Source of the DNA: Patagioenas fasciata | Taxonomy: Eukaryota; Chordata; Aves; Columbiformes; Columbidae | Direction: 5' to 3' | DNA: 64,000 nt | Assembly: GCF_037038585.1 (NCBI RefSeq) | Contig: NC_092522.1 | Span: forward strand, 124,664,661-124,728,660 | Shown here: positions 42,985 to 54,200 of the stretch, piece after piece | Layout of the letters: each line of letters opens with the position of its first letter | Position numbering within the stretch: the stretch's first letter is position 1 | Notes under the pieces: model-generated | The model's database searches: none | Told to the model about the DNA's origin: nothing | What the model saw: the letters and a program-made list of their open reading frames with translations, nothing else | Position numbers and translations under genes: made by a program

Positions 42985-45900
42985 TGCCCTGCAATTTGGG
43001 ATTCGTTCGCATTGTTAATGCATTGCAATTGGGGAGTGCACTGCGAGTTGGGAGTGCATTGCAATTTGGGAACGCGTTGCAATTTGGGAAATCACTGCAA
43101 GTTGGAAGTGCATTGCAATTGGAAGTGCATTGCAATTTGGGAATGCACTGCAATTTTGGAGCTCTTGCAATGTGGGAGTGCGTTGCAATTAGTAATTCAT
43201 TGCAGTTTGGGAGTGAGCTGCAATTAGTAACACATTGCAATTAGTGCATTGCAATTTGGGAATTCATTTGCATTGCTAATGCATGGCAGTTTGGGAGTGC
43301 ACTGCAATTTGGGAAATCACTGCAAGTTGGGAGTGCGTTGCAATTGGTAACTCATTGTAATGTGGAAATGCACTGCAAACTGGGAATGCACTGCAATTTT
43401 GGAACTCATTGCAATTGGACTACACTGCAATTTTGCAGCTCTTGCAATTTGGGAGTGGACTGCAATTGGTAACTCATTGTGGTTTGGGAATGCACAGCAA
43501 TTTTGGAGCTCATTGCAATTTGGGAGTGCACTGCAATTAGTAACACATTGCAATTTGGGAGTGCAGAGCAGTTTGGGAATTCATTTGTATTGCTGATGCA
43601 CTACAGTTTGGGAGTGCGCTGCAATTTGGGAGTGCATTGCAGTTAGGGAAATCAATGCAAGTTGGGAATGCATTGCAATTTGGGAAATCACTGCAAGTTG
43701 GGGGTGCATTGCAACTGGTAACTCATTGCGGCTTGGGAATGCACTGCAATTTTGGAGCTCTTGCAATGTGGGAGTGCATTGCAATTAGTAACTCATTGCA
43801 ATTTGGGAGTGCACTGCAATTGGTAACACATTGCAATTTGGGAGTGCAGAGCAGTTTGGGAATTCATTTGTATTGCTGATGCACTACAGTTTGGGAGTGC
43901 GCTGCAATTTGGGAGTGCATTGCAGTTAGGGAAATCAATGCAAGTTGGGAATGCATTGCAATTTGGGAAATCAATGCAAGTTGGCAGTGCATTGCAATTT
44001 GGAAATGCCTTGCAAATTGGGAATGCATTGCAATTTGGGAAATCACTGCAAGTTGGGGGTGCATTGCAATTGGTAACTCATTGCGGCTTGGGAATGCACT
44101 GCAATTTTGGAGCTCTTGCAATGTGGGAGTGCATTGCAATTAGTAACTCATTGCAATTTGGGAGTGCACTGCAATTGGTAACACATTGCAATTTGGGAGT
44201 GCAGAGCAGTTTGGGAATTCATTTGTATTGCTGATGCACTACAGTTTGGGAGTGCGCTGCAATTTGGGAGTGCATTGCAGTTTGGGAATGCGTTGCAATT
44301 TGGGAATGCATTGCAATTTGGGAAATCACTGCAAGTTGGGAGTGCATTGCAATTGGTAACTCATTGCAGTTTGGGAATGCACTGCAATTTTGGAGCTCAT
44401 TGCAATGTGGGAGTGCATTGCAATTAGTAACTCATTGCAATTTGGGAGTGCACTGCAATTTGGGAATTCATTTGCATTGCTAATGCATTGCAGTTTGGGA
44501 GTGCGTTGCAATTTGGGAAATCACTGCAATTTTTGAGTGCATTGCCATTGGTAACACATTGTATTGTGGAAATACACTGCAAACTGGGAATGCACTGCAA
44601 TTTTGGAACTCATTGCAATTTGGGAGTGCATTGCAATTGGAATACACTGCAATTTGGCAGCTCTTACAATTTGGGAGTGGACTGCAATTGGTAACTCATT
44701 GTGGTTTGGGAATGCATGACGATTTTGGAGCTCATTGCAATTTGGGAGTGCACTGCAATTGGTAACACATTGCAATTTGGGAGTGCAGAGCAGTTTGGGA
44801 ATTCATTTGTATTGCTGATGCATTGCAATTTGGGAGTGCGCTGCAATTTGGGAGTGCATTGCAATTTGGGAAATTAATGCAAGTTGGCAGTGCATTGCAA
44901 TTTGGAAATGCACTGCAAATTGGGAATGCATTGCAATTTGGGAAATAACTGCAAGTTGGGGGTGCATTGCAATTGGTAACTCATTGCAATTTGGGAGTGC
45001 ACTGCAATTAGTAACACACTGCAGTTTGGGAGTGCACTGCAATTTGGGAATTCATTTGCATTGCTAATGCATTGCAGTTTGGGAGTGCACTGCAATTTGG
45101 GAAATCACTGCAATTTTTGAGTGCATTGCCATTGGTAACACATTGTATTGTGGAAATACACTGCAAACTGGGAATGCACTGCAATTTTGGAACTCGTTGC
45201 AATTTGGGAGTGCATTGCAATTGGAATACACTGCAATTTGGCAGCTCTTACAATTTGGGAGTGGGCTGCAATTGGTAACTCGTGGTTTGGGAATGCACGG
45301 CAATTTTGGAGCTCATTGCAATTTGGGAGTGCACTGCAATTTGGGAATTCATTCACATTGCTGATGCACTGCAATTTGGGAGTGCACTGCAATTTGGGAG
45401 TGCACTGCAATTTGGGAGTGCACTGCAATTTGGGAATTCATTCACATTGCTGATGCACTGCAATTTGGGAGTGCACTGCAATTTGGGAATGCACTGCAAT
45501 TTGGGAGTGCACTGCAATTTGGGAAATCACTGCAATTTTTGAGTGCATTGCAATCGGTAACTCATTGCAATGTGGAAATACACTGCAAATTGGCAATGAT
45601 CTGCAATTTTGGAACTCATTGCAATTTGGGAGTGCATTGCAATTGGACTACACTGCAATTTTGCAGCTCTTGCAATTTGGGAGTGGGCTGCAATTGGTAA
45701 CTCATTGTGGTTTGGGAATGCATGGCAGTTTTGGAGCTCATTGCAATTTGGGAGTGCACTGCAATTTGGGAATTCATTCGCATTGCTGATGCACCGCAAT
45801 TTGGGAATGCACTGCAATTTGGGAGTGCATTGCAATTTGGGAAATCACTGCAATTTGGGAGGGCATTGCAATCGGTAACTCATTGCAATGTGGAAATACA

Positions 45901-46945
45901 CTGCAAATTGGCAATGCACTGCAATTTTGGAACTCTTTGCAATTTGGGAGTTCATTGCAATTGGAATACACTGCAATTTTGGAGCTCTTCCAATTTGGAA
46001 GTGCATTGCAATTGGAAGTGCATTGCAGTTGGGGAATGCACTGCAATTTTGGAGCTCATTGCAATTTGGGAGTGCATTGCAATCGGTAAGGCATTGCAGT
46101 TTGGGAATGCATGGCAATTTTGGAGCTCATTGCAATTTGGGAGTGCACTGCAATTTGGGAATTCATTCGCATTGCTAATGCATTGCAGTTTGGTAGTGCA
46201 CTGCAATTTGGAAGTGCATTGCAATTTGGGAATGCATTGCAATTTGGGAAATCACTGCAAGTTGGGAGTGCATTGCAATTGGTAACTCATTGTAATGTGG
46301 AAATGCACTACAAACTGGGAATGCACTGCAATTTTGAAACTCATTGCAATTTGGGAGTGTGTTGCAATTGGTAACTCATTGCAGTTTGGGAATGCATGGC
46401 AATTTTGGAGCTCATAGCAATTTGGGGGTGCATTGTGATTAGTAACACGTTGCAATTTGGGAGTGCACAGCAGTTTGGGAATTCATTTGTATTGCTAATG
46501 CATTGCAACGTGGAAGTGCACTGCAATTTGGGAATGCATTGCAATTTGGGAAATCACTGCAAGTTGGGAGTACTTTGCAAATTGGGAATGCACTGCAATT
46601 TTGGAGCTCATTGCAATTTGGGGGTGCATTGTAATTAGTAACACATTGCAATTTGGGAATGCAGAGCAGTTTGGGAATGCATTGCAGTCTGGGAGTGCAT
46701 TGCAATTTGGGAATGCACTGCAGTTGGGAACACATTGCAGTTTGGGAATGTATCGCAATTGGCAATGCACTGCAATGTGGGAATGCACCACAAATTGGGA
46801 ATGCACTGCAATTTGGGAACTCATTGCAATTTGGGAATGCATCGCAATTGGGAATGCACTGCAATGTGGGAATGCACCACAAATTGGGAATGCACTGCAA
46901 TTTGGGAACTCCTCGCAATTTGGGAGTGCATTGCAATCTGGGCAT
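42985..46945. repeat. 4-kb TTTGGGAGTGCATTGCAA satellite with higher-order structure
   Basis: About 220 copies of a 15-18-base unit built on gcattgcaatttgggagt. Variant units (attcatttgtattgctgatg, ggagctcttgcaatgtgg) recur in fixed order, for example starting near 43578, 43861 and 44216, giving higher-order periods of about 283 and 355 bases. Long frames across it read as repeated Asn-Cys-Asn or Trp-Glu-Cys peptides and are not genes. Confidence 0.97.
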
Positions 46946-46949
46946 GCGT

Positions 46950-48130
46950 TTGCCATTCGTGTCCCAGATGTGCCAGCGAAGAAACAGCTGCAAAGGCAGG
47001 ACACTGGCACAGGACACTGGCGCAGGACTCAGCACCAGCAGCTGCAGAGAGGGGTCTGTCCCAGCCCCCAGCCCCATTTCGGTTGCTTTGGAGACCCCTG
47101 CCAGGCCAGGCCCCCAATAACCCTTTGTCACCCCGGCAGGGACCCTGTCCCACCCCAGCACCCCCTGCCATCGCGCTCCTGTGATTTACACCAGTTGACA
47201 CCTGGTCTCCCAGTCCCCAGGGTGACTTTGCGGGGTCAAATCCTTCCCTGCTCTGGATTTTCCAGCCGCCAGGAGAGACTCTGCAGCACGCCGGGGCATT
47301 TCCCATCCCACCCAAGCATTCAGAAACCAATTCACAAATAGCTTTGACACCTGGCAAAACACCGCTTTTTTAATTTCATTTAATTATCCCCTGCTGTTTT
47401 GCCTTAGCCAAGCTGGGACATCCCTCCTAGATGAAAACAAGGGCTGGGGGAGATGGTGGCGATGGGGTAGAGCTGTGTCCCTCCTGCATCCCCTTTGCTG
47501 TTAATGAATAACCCGCGGAGGGTATTTTTGGGGAGGTTTTGGTGACCTTTGCACAGCACTTGGACCCAGTGTGGAGGTATCTGACCCCATTCTGGGGTCT
47601 CTCCGCGCTCCAAGGCGTGTCGGAGGATTATTCATTAATTTGCTGAGTTGCAGGCAGGGAAAAGCAAGACAAGAACCACCGAACGTCAGCAGGGTTTGGG
47701 GATGGCCGGGAGGTCAAAGGGCTTTGAAGGTGAATGTGGAGACCCATGGAAAAAGCTGCAGCCAGGTCCTTTGCAGGCTGCGCAGCTCACGCTCTGTAAT
47801 TAAAAAGCTATTTTGGGGGGTTGTGCTGGCAAAAACGAGGCTCCGAGCACCACGCGAAGGCAGCGGCGGTTCCCTGCCCTGCTCCCAAGGGGTCACCTTG
47901 TCCGAATTAGCGCAGAAAAACCCTTATCATCCCCTCCTTAATGAGGGACCGGGGAGGTTTTGCTTATCAGCAAAGCGCAGCCGCGGTGGCAGAGCTGCAA
48001 TCGCTGCCACTCGCCGTGCTGCGGATGAGACGCGGAACCTGCATGGATCCTGACCCCTCTGCTCCCCGCGGGGCGGCCGAGTGAATTTGGGGTGCACAAC
48101 AACACCCTCCGCCTTGCGAAACAGGGAGTG
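46950..48130. other. Intergenic sequence
   Basis: About 1.2 kb with no gene. The part at 47340-47850 is moderately AT-rich with attaat motifs; any regulatory role is unknown. Confidence 0.35.
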
Positions 48131-48134
48131 ACAT

Positions 48135-48345
48135 TGAGGTTGGATCTGGGAACAATTTCTTCCCCAAAGGGCTGTGGGGCATTGGAACAGGCTGCCCAGG
48201 GCAGTGCTGGAGTCACCATCCCTGGAGGGGTTTAAAAGACACATAGATGAGGTTCTCATGGACATGGCGCAGTGCTGGGGTTGGTAACAGTTGGACTCGA
48301 TGATCTCGAGGGTCTTTTCCAGCCAAAATGGTTCTGTGATTCTCT
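48135..48345 (+). mobile_element. CR1 LINE 3' fragment
   Basis: Plus orientation, same subfamily as 955 and 26115; ends gttctgtgattct. Confidence 0.88.
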
Positions 48346-48929
48346 TCTTGCTTGTGGCAATGTGATGCAGTGAGAACGTCGCCTCACCCTCTGCCGGGTC
48401 CCCCCAAACCCACCAACACCATTTCCCTATTCCCCCCTTTTCCCACTGCAGAGGCTGCAGCTTCAGGGGACCCTCCCCAGCGTGTGGACCCCCCAAAAGA
48501 GAAGCGTCTTCTCCCCAAAACCCCCTAAAGCATCTTGTTCCCAAAACCACCATCCGAGAGGATGCAGGACCCTGGGTTCAAATCGTGTCTGGACCCCTGG
48601 GCTCAGCCCATCTCCTCCCCCCGGATCAGGCAGAGCCCAAGGCCTGGGCTGTTATTCATTATCCTTCCACAAGCTCCTTGTTGACCCCCAGGGCAGGAAC
48701 AAGCTCCATCAGCCTTGGTGCAGCCAGGACCCGGTGCCGGAGCAGCCGGAGTCCCACTCATCCCACAGAGAGCACGCAGGATGGTAAGGAAAAGCCAAAA
48801 GAGAGGAAATGCTCATTTTTTGGGGTGGGAAGAGTGGTCCAGGCAACGTGGAGTGCTTGGGGCTGGTGGGGATGACAGGGCTTTATAATCAACTTCCATA
48901 CGGATTTAATAACCGGCGTGGCCGTGATC

Positions 48930-48992
48930 ATAGAACCACAGAATAGTCTTGGTTGGAAAGGACTTTCAAAGCTTGTCCAGCCCAACCTCAAT
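48930..48992 (-). mobile_element. CR1 LINE 3' end remnant
   Basis: Minus orientation: tagaaccacagaatag, ggttggaaaggactttc, then cccaacctc. Confidence 0.7.
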
Positions 48993-49608
48993 GAGAAATA
49001 TGATGAGAAATAGGAAAGGGGGTTCAGAAAAGAGAGAAAACAACAGATTCCCTGGATAAATGAGCGTTTTCTAACACATGGGTTTTCAGTTTCTGGTTGT
49101 TTTTTTGCATTTTCCCTGTCTCCCAGCCCAGCTCTGGGTTTATCCTATGGGAGGAAGCTGCAGAGCAGCCCCAGCCCCACGCCCCCCTTGTCTCCAGGGC
49201 TGCTATCTGGGCTACATCTGCCATAGCTTCTTGATGGCCCTGCTCACAGGCAGTGTCACCAGGGGCCACCCGCTGTCGCTGCCCTGCCTGGGGACTGGAG
49301 GTGGTGTGAGGGGTCGAGAGGGGGGGATGATGCTGCAGACACCCCTGGAGAAGTTTGGGGGTCTGCTTTTTGGGTGGGAATTGAACCCATTGGAGATGGG
49401 GAGGAGGAGGGTGAGGGTGGGAGGTGGAGGGTTTGGTGATGGAGAAGAGACCACGGGAGGTGACAAGGGAACAAATCACCCCTACAGCCAAGGTGGGACA
49501 TATTGGTGGGGCAGAACGTTGGACCAGCCCCACCTGGGGCAGGGGGACTCACTGGGGTCTTCTCTGGGGCTTGGTGCCCAAACCCACTGAAGAGAAGCTG
49601 CTAAATTA
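48993..49608. other. Intergenic sequence
   Basis: About 600 bases without recognisable exon or element. Confidence 0.35.
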
Positions 49609-49609
49609 A

Positions 49610-50030
49610 TGTTAAGTTATCAAAGACTTACCCATCATTAACCAGTTGACACGATAAACACTGCAAAACCAGGGGATATTTTTCAAGTTTTAGATCCTTC
49701 TGTGTGACAAGAAGAGACAGAAGATTGAGTGAGACATGTTTAGAAGCAAAGTACTTAGTTTATATTTAACTAATAATTAATAGATGTATTCTAAGTAAGA
49801 AACTAAACAATTATAACAGCATAAACTATTTCTTAGTATAGATGTATGTCAAAAGTTTCAAAAATTGTAATGCTTACATAATGATTATGTAAATATAAGC
49901 AACGCAAGAGCATCCAGTCTTTGTAGCACATGGAGGATGGTCCCCATTGTTCCCAGTGCTGATAAATAAGGAATGCTGCTTAACAGCATAATTGGCTTTG
50001 CTGTTAAGTTTATTTCTCTGTTTCACCAGA
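49610..50030. mobile_element. Possible solitary LTR of an ERVL-like endogenous retrovirus (fossil)
   Basis: A sharply bounded, AT-rich block of about 420 bases in GC-rich surroundings. It opens tgttaagttatc, ends near tctctgtttca (TG...CA ends), and carries an aataagg-type signal about 60 bases from the right edge, which is the usual LTR plan. No internal viral region or second LTR is seen. Family is a guess from composition. Confidence 0.4.
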
Positions 50031-50079
50031 TCAGGTCCTCCCATGACCAGGGACAAAATGTCCCTCCCCACTGGGACCC

Positions 50080-50802
50080 ATCCAAAGCACCCTGCCTTGG
50101 GTTAAGTCCTGCCTGGAGATGCGATGGGGCTGGGTGTTTTGGGGACAGCGTCTCAGGGTGGATGGCTGAGGTTGGAGGGAGGTCCCAACCCGGTCCCAGT
50201 CAGCTCCTCATGATGGGGCCATCTGGGGACACCGGAACATGAAGCCACAAGGTACATTTGGGTGCTGAGAGGAGACCAGAGCAGAAGAGACAGAATCACA
50301 GAATCCCAGAGTGTCAGGGGTTGAAGGGCCCTGGAAAGCTCATCCGGTGCGATCCCCCCGGAGCAGGAACACCCAGCTGAGGTTCCACAGGAAGGGGTCC
50401 AGGCGGGTTTGAATGTCTGCAGAGAAGGAGACTCCACAACCTCCCTGGGCAGCCTGGGCCAGGCTCTGACACCCTCACCCCCAACAAGTTGCTTCTCCTC
50501 TTTCAGTGGAACCTCCTGTGTTCCAGTTTGCACCCATTGCCCCTTGTCCTATCACTGGTTGTCACCCAGCAGAGCCTGGCTCTGTCCTCCTGACACTGCC
50601 CCGTTCCATATTGATCCCCAGGAATGAGTCCCCCCTCAGTCTCCTCTTCTCCAGCTCCAGAGCCCCAGCTCCCTCAGCCTTTCCTCACACGGGAGATGCT
50701 CCACTCCCTTCAGCATCTTGGTGGCTGCGCTGGACTCTCTCCAGCAGTTCCCTGTCCTTCTGGAACTGAGGGGCCACAACTGGACACAATATTCCAGATG
50801 TG
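50080..50802 (-). repeat. Duplicated block, copy B
   Basis: Second copy of the block at 34996-35735: the same non-CR1 segment and the same truncated CR1 (50290-50802), roughly 95 percent alike by eye. Confidence 0.85.
50290..50802 (-). mobile_element. CR1 LINE 3' portion
   Basis: Minus orientation; identical start (cagaatcacagaatccc) and 5' truncation point to the 35213 copy. Confidence 0.9.
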
Positions 50803-51001
50803 ATGGTGCAAAGCAAGGGGACCCCAGCACACATCACACTGTGGGAGGATGGGATGGGCTGTGCTCAAGGGAGATGTCTCCAGCACACCAGGGCATCCTC
50901 CCACTTCTCCCCAGTGACTGCCAAGGGAGCCCAGGGTGACTTGCTCACATGGAGACACCTCCGCTTTGGGGACTTGAGGGCTTGAGACAATCCTCTGTGC
51001 A

Positions 51002-51010
51002 CATAAATAA
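51002..51010 (+). promoter_or_regulatory. GULO: TATA-like element upstream of GULO
   Basis: cataaataa at 51002-51010 lies about 52 bases before the candidate GULO ATG. If used it would give a 5' UTR of only about 25 bases. Supported only by motif and spacing. Confidence 0.3.
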
Positions 51011-51061
51011 TTAATCCTGTTGGAAACGTGGCTCTGGTGCAGTGTTCTTGGCAGCCGGAGA

Positions 51062-51226
51062 ATGGTGTGGAAAAGCAGGGGTGGCGCTTGCTTTCTTCTG
51101 CTTCAGCTCTTGGTTTTGGTCCAGGTTCACGGCCAAGGAGGAGTCAAGTTCCAGAACTGGGCCAAGACCTATGGCTCTTCTCCTGAGCTGTACTTCCAGC
51201 CCACCTCGGTGGAGGAGATCCGGGAG
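51062..51226 (+). CDS. GULO: GULO first coding exon
   Basis: 165 nt from ATG 51062. [20 protein letters not shown] and PTSVEEIRE align to the rat N-terminus; the 21 residues before VHG are extra. If 51125 is instead an acceptor (gtccag), only 102 nt are coding. Confidence 0.75.
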
Positions 51227-54200
51227 GTAAGGGGCGTCCTTCGAGGAGACAACTCGTGAGAAATGAAGAGGAGGAAAGGCCCAGAAGGGCTGTGATGCTC
51301 CATTGTGTTCAGTCAGAGAGGTCACAGATGGTGATAGCTTGAGTCCTTCCCGCAGCCCCAGGAGATGGCCCGTCCTACCGAACTGCAGGTGTGCTCCAGC
51401 AGATGGGCCAGACACCTGAAAGAGACAGAAAACCAGCACACCTGGCCCCAGCTGGACCCTGTTCCTTGGGCATCAGTGTCTGGTGTCCTTCTGGGGTCCT
51501 CTGCCCACCCCGGCTGCCACACTGAGGGGTGGGAGCCCGTGTCACTTTTGTCACCCCAGAGATGCTTCTGTCACCCTGGGCTGTCTCAGGTGGGCATCAC
51601 CTCTTTTGGGGTCGTAGAATGACTTGGGTTGGAACGAATCTTTAAAGGTCACCTAGTCCAACCCCCAAGGATGATTCCACGGGCTGTCTTAGGAGGTGTC
51701 TGGGCTCCAGGATGGTTTAACCCCAGATGGTGGGTTATCCAAGTGAAGGTGGAGTCAGTGGTGGGTAAGATTTTATCTTGGGATGTCTCATGGTGCCTCA
51801 CTGGGGGAGAAGGTGGACTCTCAGGGTCACCTGTTGTCTCCACAGATCCTGGATATGGCCAGGCAGCGGCACAAGAGGGTAAAGGTGGTGGGAGGTGGTC
51901 ACTCCCCGTCGGACATCGCCTGCACCGACGACTTCATGATCCAGATGGGGAAGATGAACAGGGTCCTCAAGGTGAGACCAGCTTCTGGGAGGTGCCGCAG
52001 TGGCCCCGAAATGTGGCACCCCTGTTTGTGTGACCACCGAGGGCATGGACACCAGCACTGCCATAACTAGGGAACAGGCATCTTCCCAGTGCAAAATCAT
52101 CCCTTGTGCCCTGAAAGCATTTGGAGCAGCGATACAAATGTAAAGAAGTGATGTCTTCCCAATGTGTATTCAGTAAGGGCTTAACCTTGGCACATTGTCC
52201 TCATCACAGCAGGGTCTGGGTGGGGTGGAGGTGCCTGCAGGGTCACCGTCACATCTCACTTGATGTGAGCTTGTGAGGTGCCTTGAGCAAAGACCTGGCT
52301 GGATATTTCTAGAGTCATAGAGCTGCAGAATCATCACATCCTGGGTTGGAAGGGACCACAAGGTTCCTCTGGTCCAACCCTTCCTGGCAAAGCCTGGTCT
52401 AGACAAGCTGGCCCAGCACCCCATCCAGCTGAATCTTCAACGTGTCCAATGTCGTGGAACCCACCACTTCCCTGGGGAGATTATTCCAATGGCTGATTGT
52501 GCTCATCAGGAAAAATTTCCCTCTTGTGTTCAATCAGAATCTCCCCAGGAGTAACTTGTACCCATTGCCCCTTGGCTTTCCATGGGTCTCCTTGTTCACG
52601 GTCCATGGTTTGTACCTGCGTCAGGTGGGAAATGTTCCCATGAGCGATTGCTCCATTTGATGATGTTGGGAAGGAAACAGCTCAGGAGGGCAGAGCAGAG
52701 AGGTTTGCTGAAGGTGGAGCATTGACCAGCACCTGGGGGAACTTATGGGAGAGGTTACAGACCCCTGAGACTGGGGAGAGCAGAGGGGAATGGGGGCTGG
52801 ACCAGGGGCAGGATCCAGTGGCACCAATGGGTTGGATGAAGTTTGGGTTGGGTGAAGGTCTGAGATGGGTGGCAGCTCAGGATGGAGCAAGTCCCTCGTG
52901 GTACGTGGCTCTCCAATATAGACATTGGTGTTGGTGAGAGCAGAGGTGTCTTCCATGGGGTGTTTCTTCTTTGAGCTGTGTGACCTTCACCCATCCCATC
53001 CCATCCCATCCCATCCCATCCCATCCCATCCCATCCCATCCCATCCCATCCCATCCTATCTCATCCCATCCCCATCCCATCCCATCCCATCCCATCCCAT
53101 CCCATCCCATCCCATCCTTTGCAGGTGGACAAGGAGAAGCAGCAAGTGACGGTGGAAGGTGGGATTTTCCTCTCGGATCTGAACGTCGAACTGAACAAGC
53201 ATGGGCTGGCCCTGGCCAAGTGAGTGAGACATATGCATGGCGCCATCGCTGCGCATCCTCCAAGGTGTCCATCCTTGCCCCAGGCCAAGTGCTGAGACAT
53301 GGCAAGCCGGGGATGTTTGAAGAGCTTTTGCTGCAGAATAGGGGTGTTTACTTCAGGATCTGGTTTTCCATTGGGGCCCTGCAGACCATGGGTCAACCCC
53401 TCCATGGTGGAGCAGATGATCCTGCCTTGGAGCAAGAGGCTGGGCAAGGGGAACCTTCATCCCCACCAGCTCTGTGTTCTCACTGTACCCACCGGGCTGG
53501 TCCTTTCCATGTCACAAAGGAAAACCCTACATTCCCTGTCCCTTGGAAGATGAGAGCAGCTCTCCTAGTGTTGCCTTGTGTGGGGCAGAGTTTGACGGGC
53601 CGCTCCAGGCAATGAGGCTGAAGGTTGACAAAATCAGCTAGAAATGAGCTTTGCAAAGGGCAGTTAGCCATTGGGATATCTCAGCAGGAGGTGTGGGAGA
53701 CTCTTTGCGTCACTTTGGCACGTCTGCTGTCCCCAGAAGAGGGGGTGAAAGTGATGGGCTGGGGGTCCAGGGCAACCTAGGGCAGAAGATGAGATGCTCC
53801 AACACGTGGTTCTCCCTGGCAGAGGGTGTCTTGCCAGGGACTTGGAGAGACCCAGATTCAGACAGGGCTTTGCAAAGGAAATAGCCATGGGCAGCACTTC
53901 TCACGCTCAATCTCTTTCATTTGCTGACCTCTGGGAAGAAATTGCTCCTTAATTACCATCTAACTCAATATCTGTGTTGCTCTGTCAATGAAAGCGATGA
54001 GTTTGTCAGAGAGCTCAGAGAAAGAAGCTCCACCTGGGCAGGACTCGCGTATGGAGGAGAAACCCACCAAGGCTTGCGATGGTCATAAAACCCACGTTTG
54101 GTTCAGGAGGTCCCTGATCCCCAGCTGTTGGAAGCTGGAGGAGTATTTGGGGAAAATGGCAGGAACAGCACACTGGTTTTTTTAGCCTTCTACCGTCCCC

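Noticed and set aside
42985-46945. Regular spacer-like units that might suggest a CRISPR array
   Set aside because: Units are contiguous variants of one short monomer without unique spacers, in a vertebrate genome; it is a satellite.
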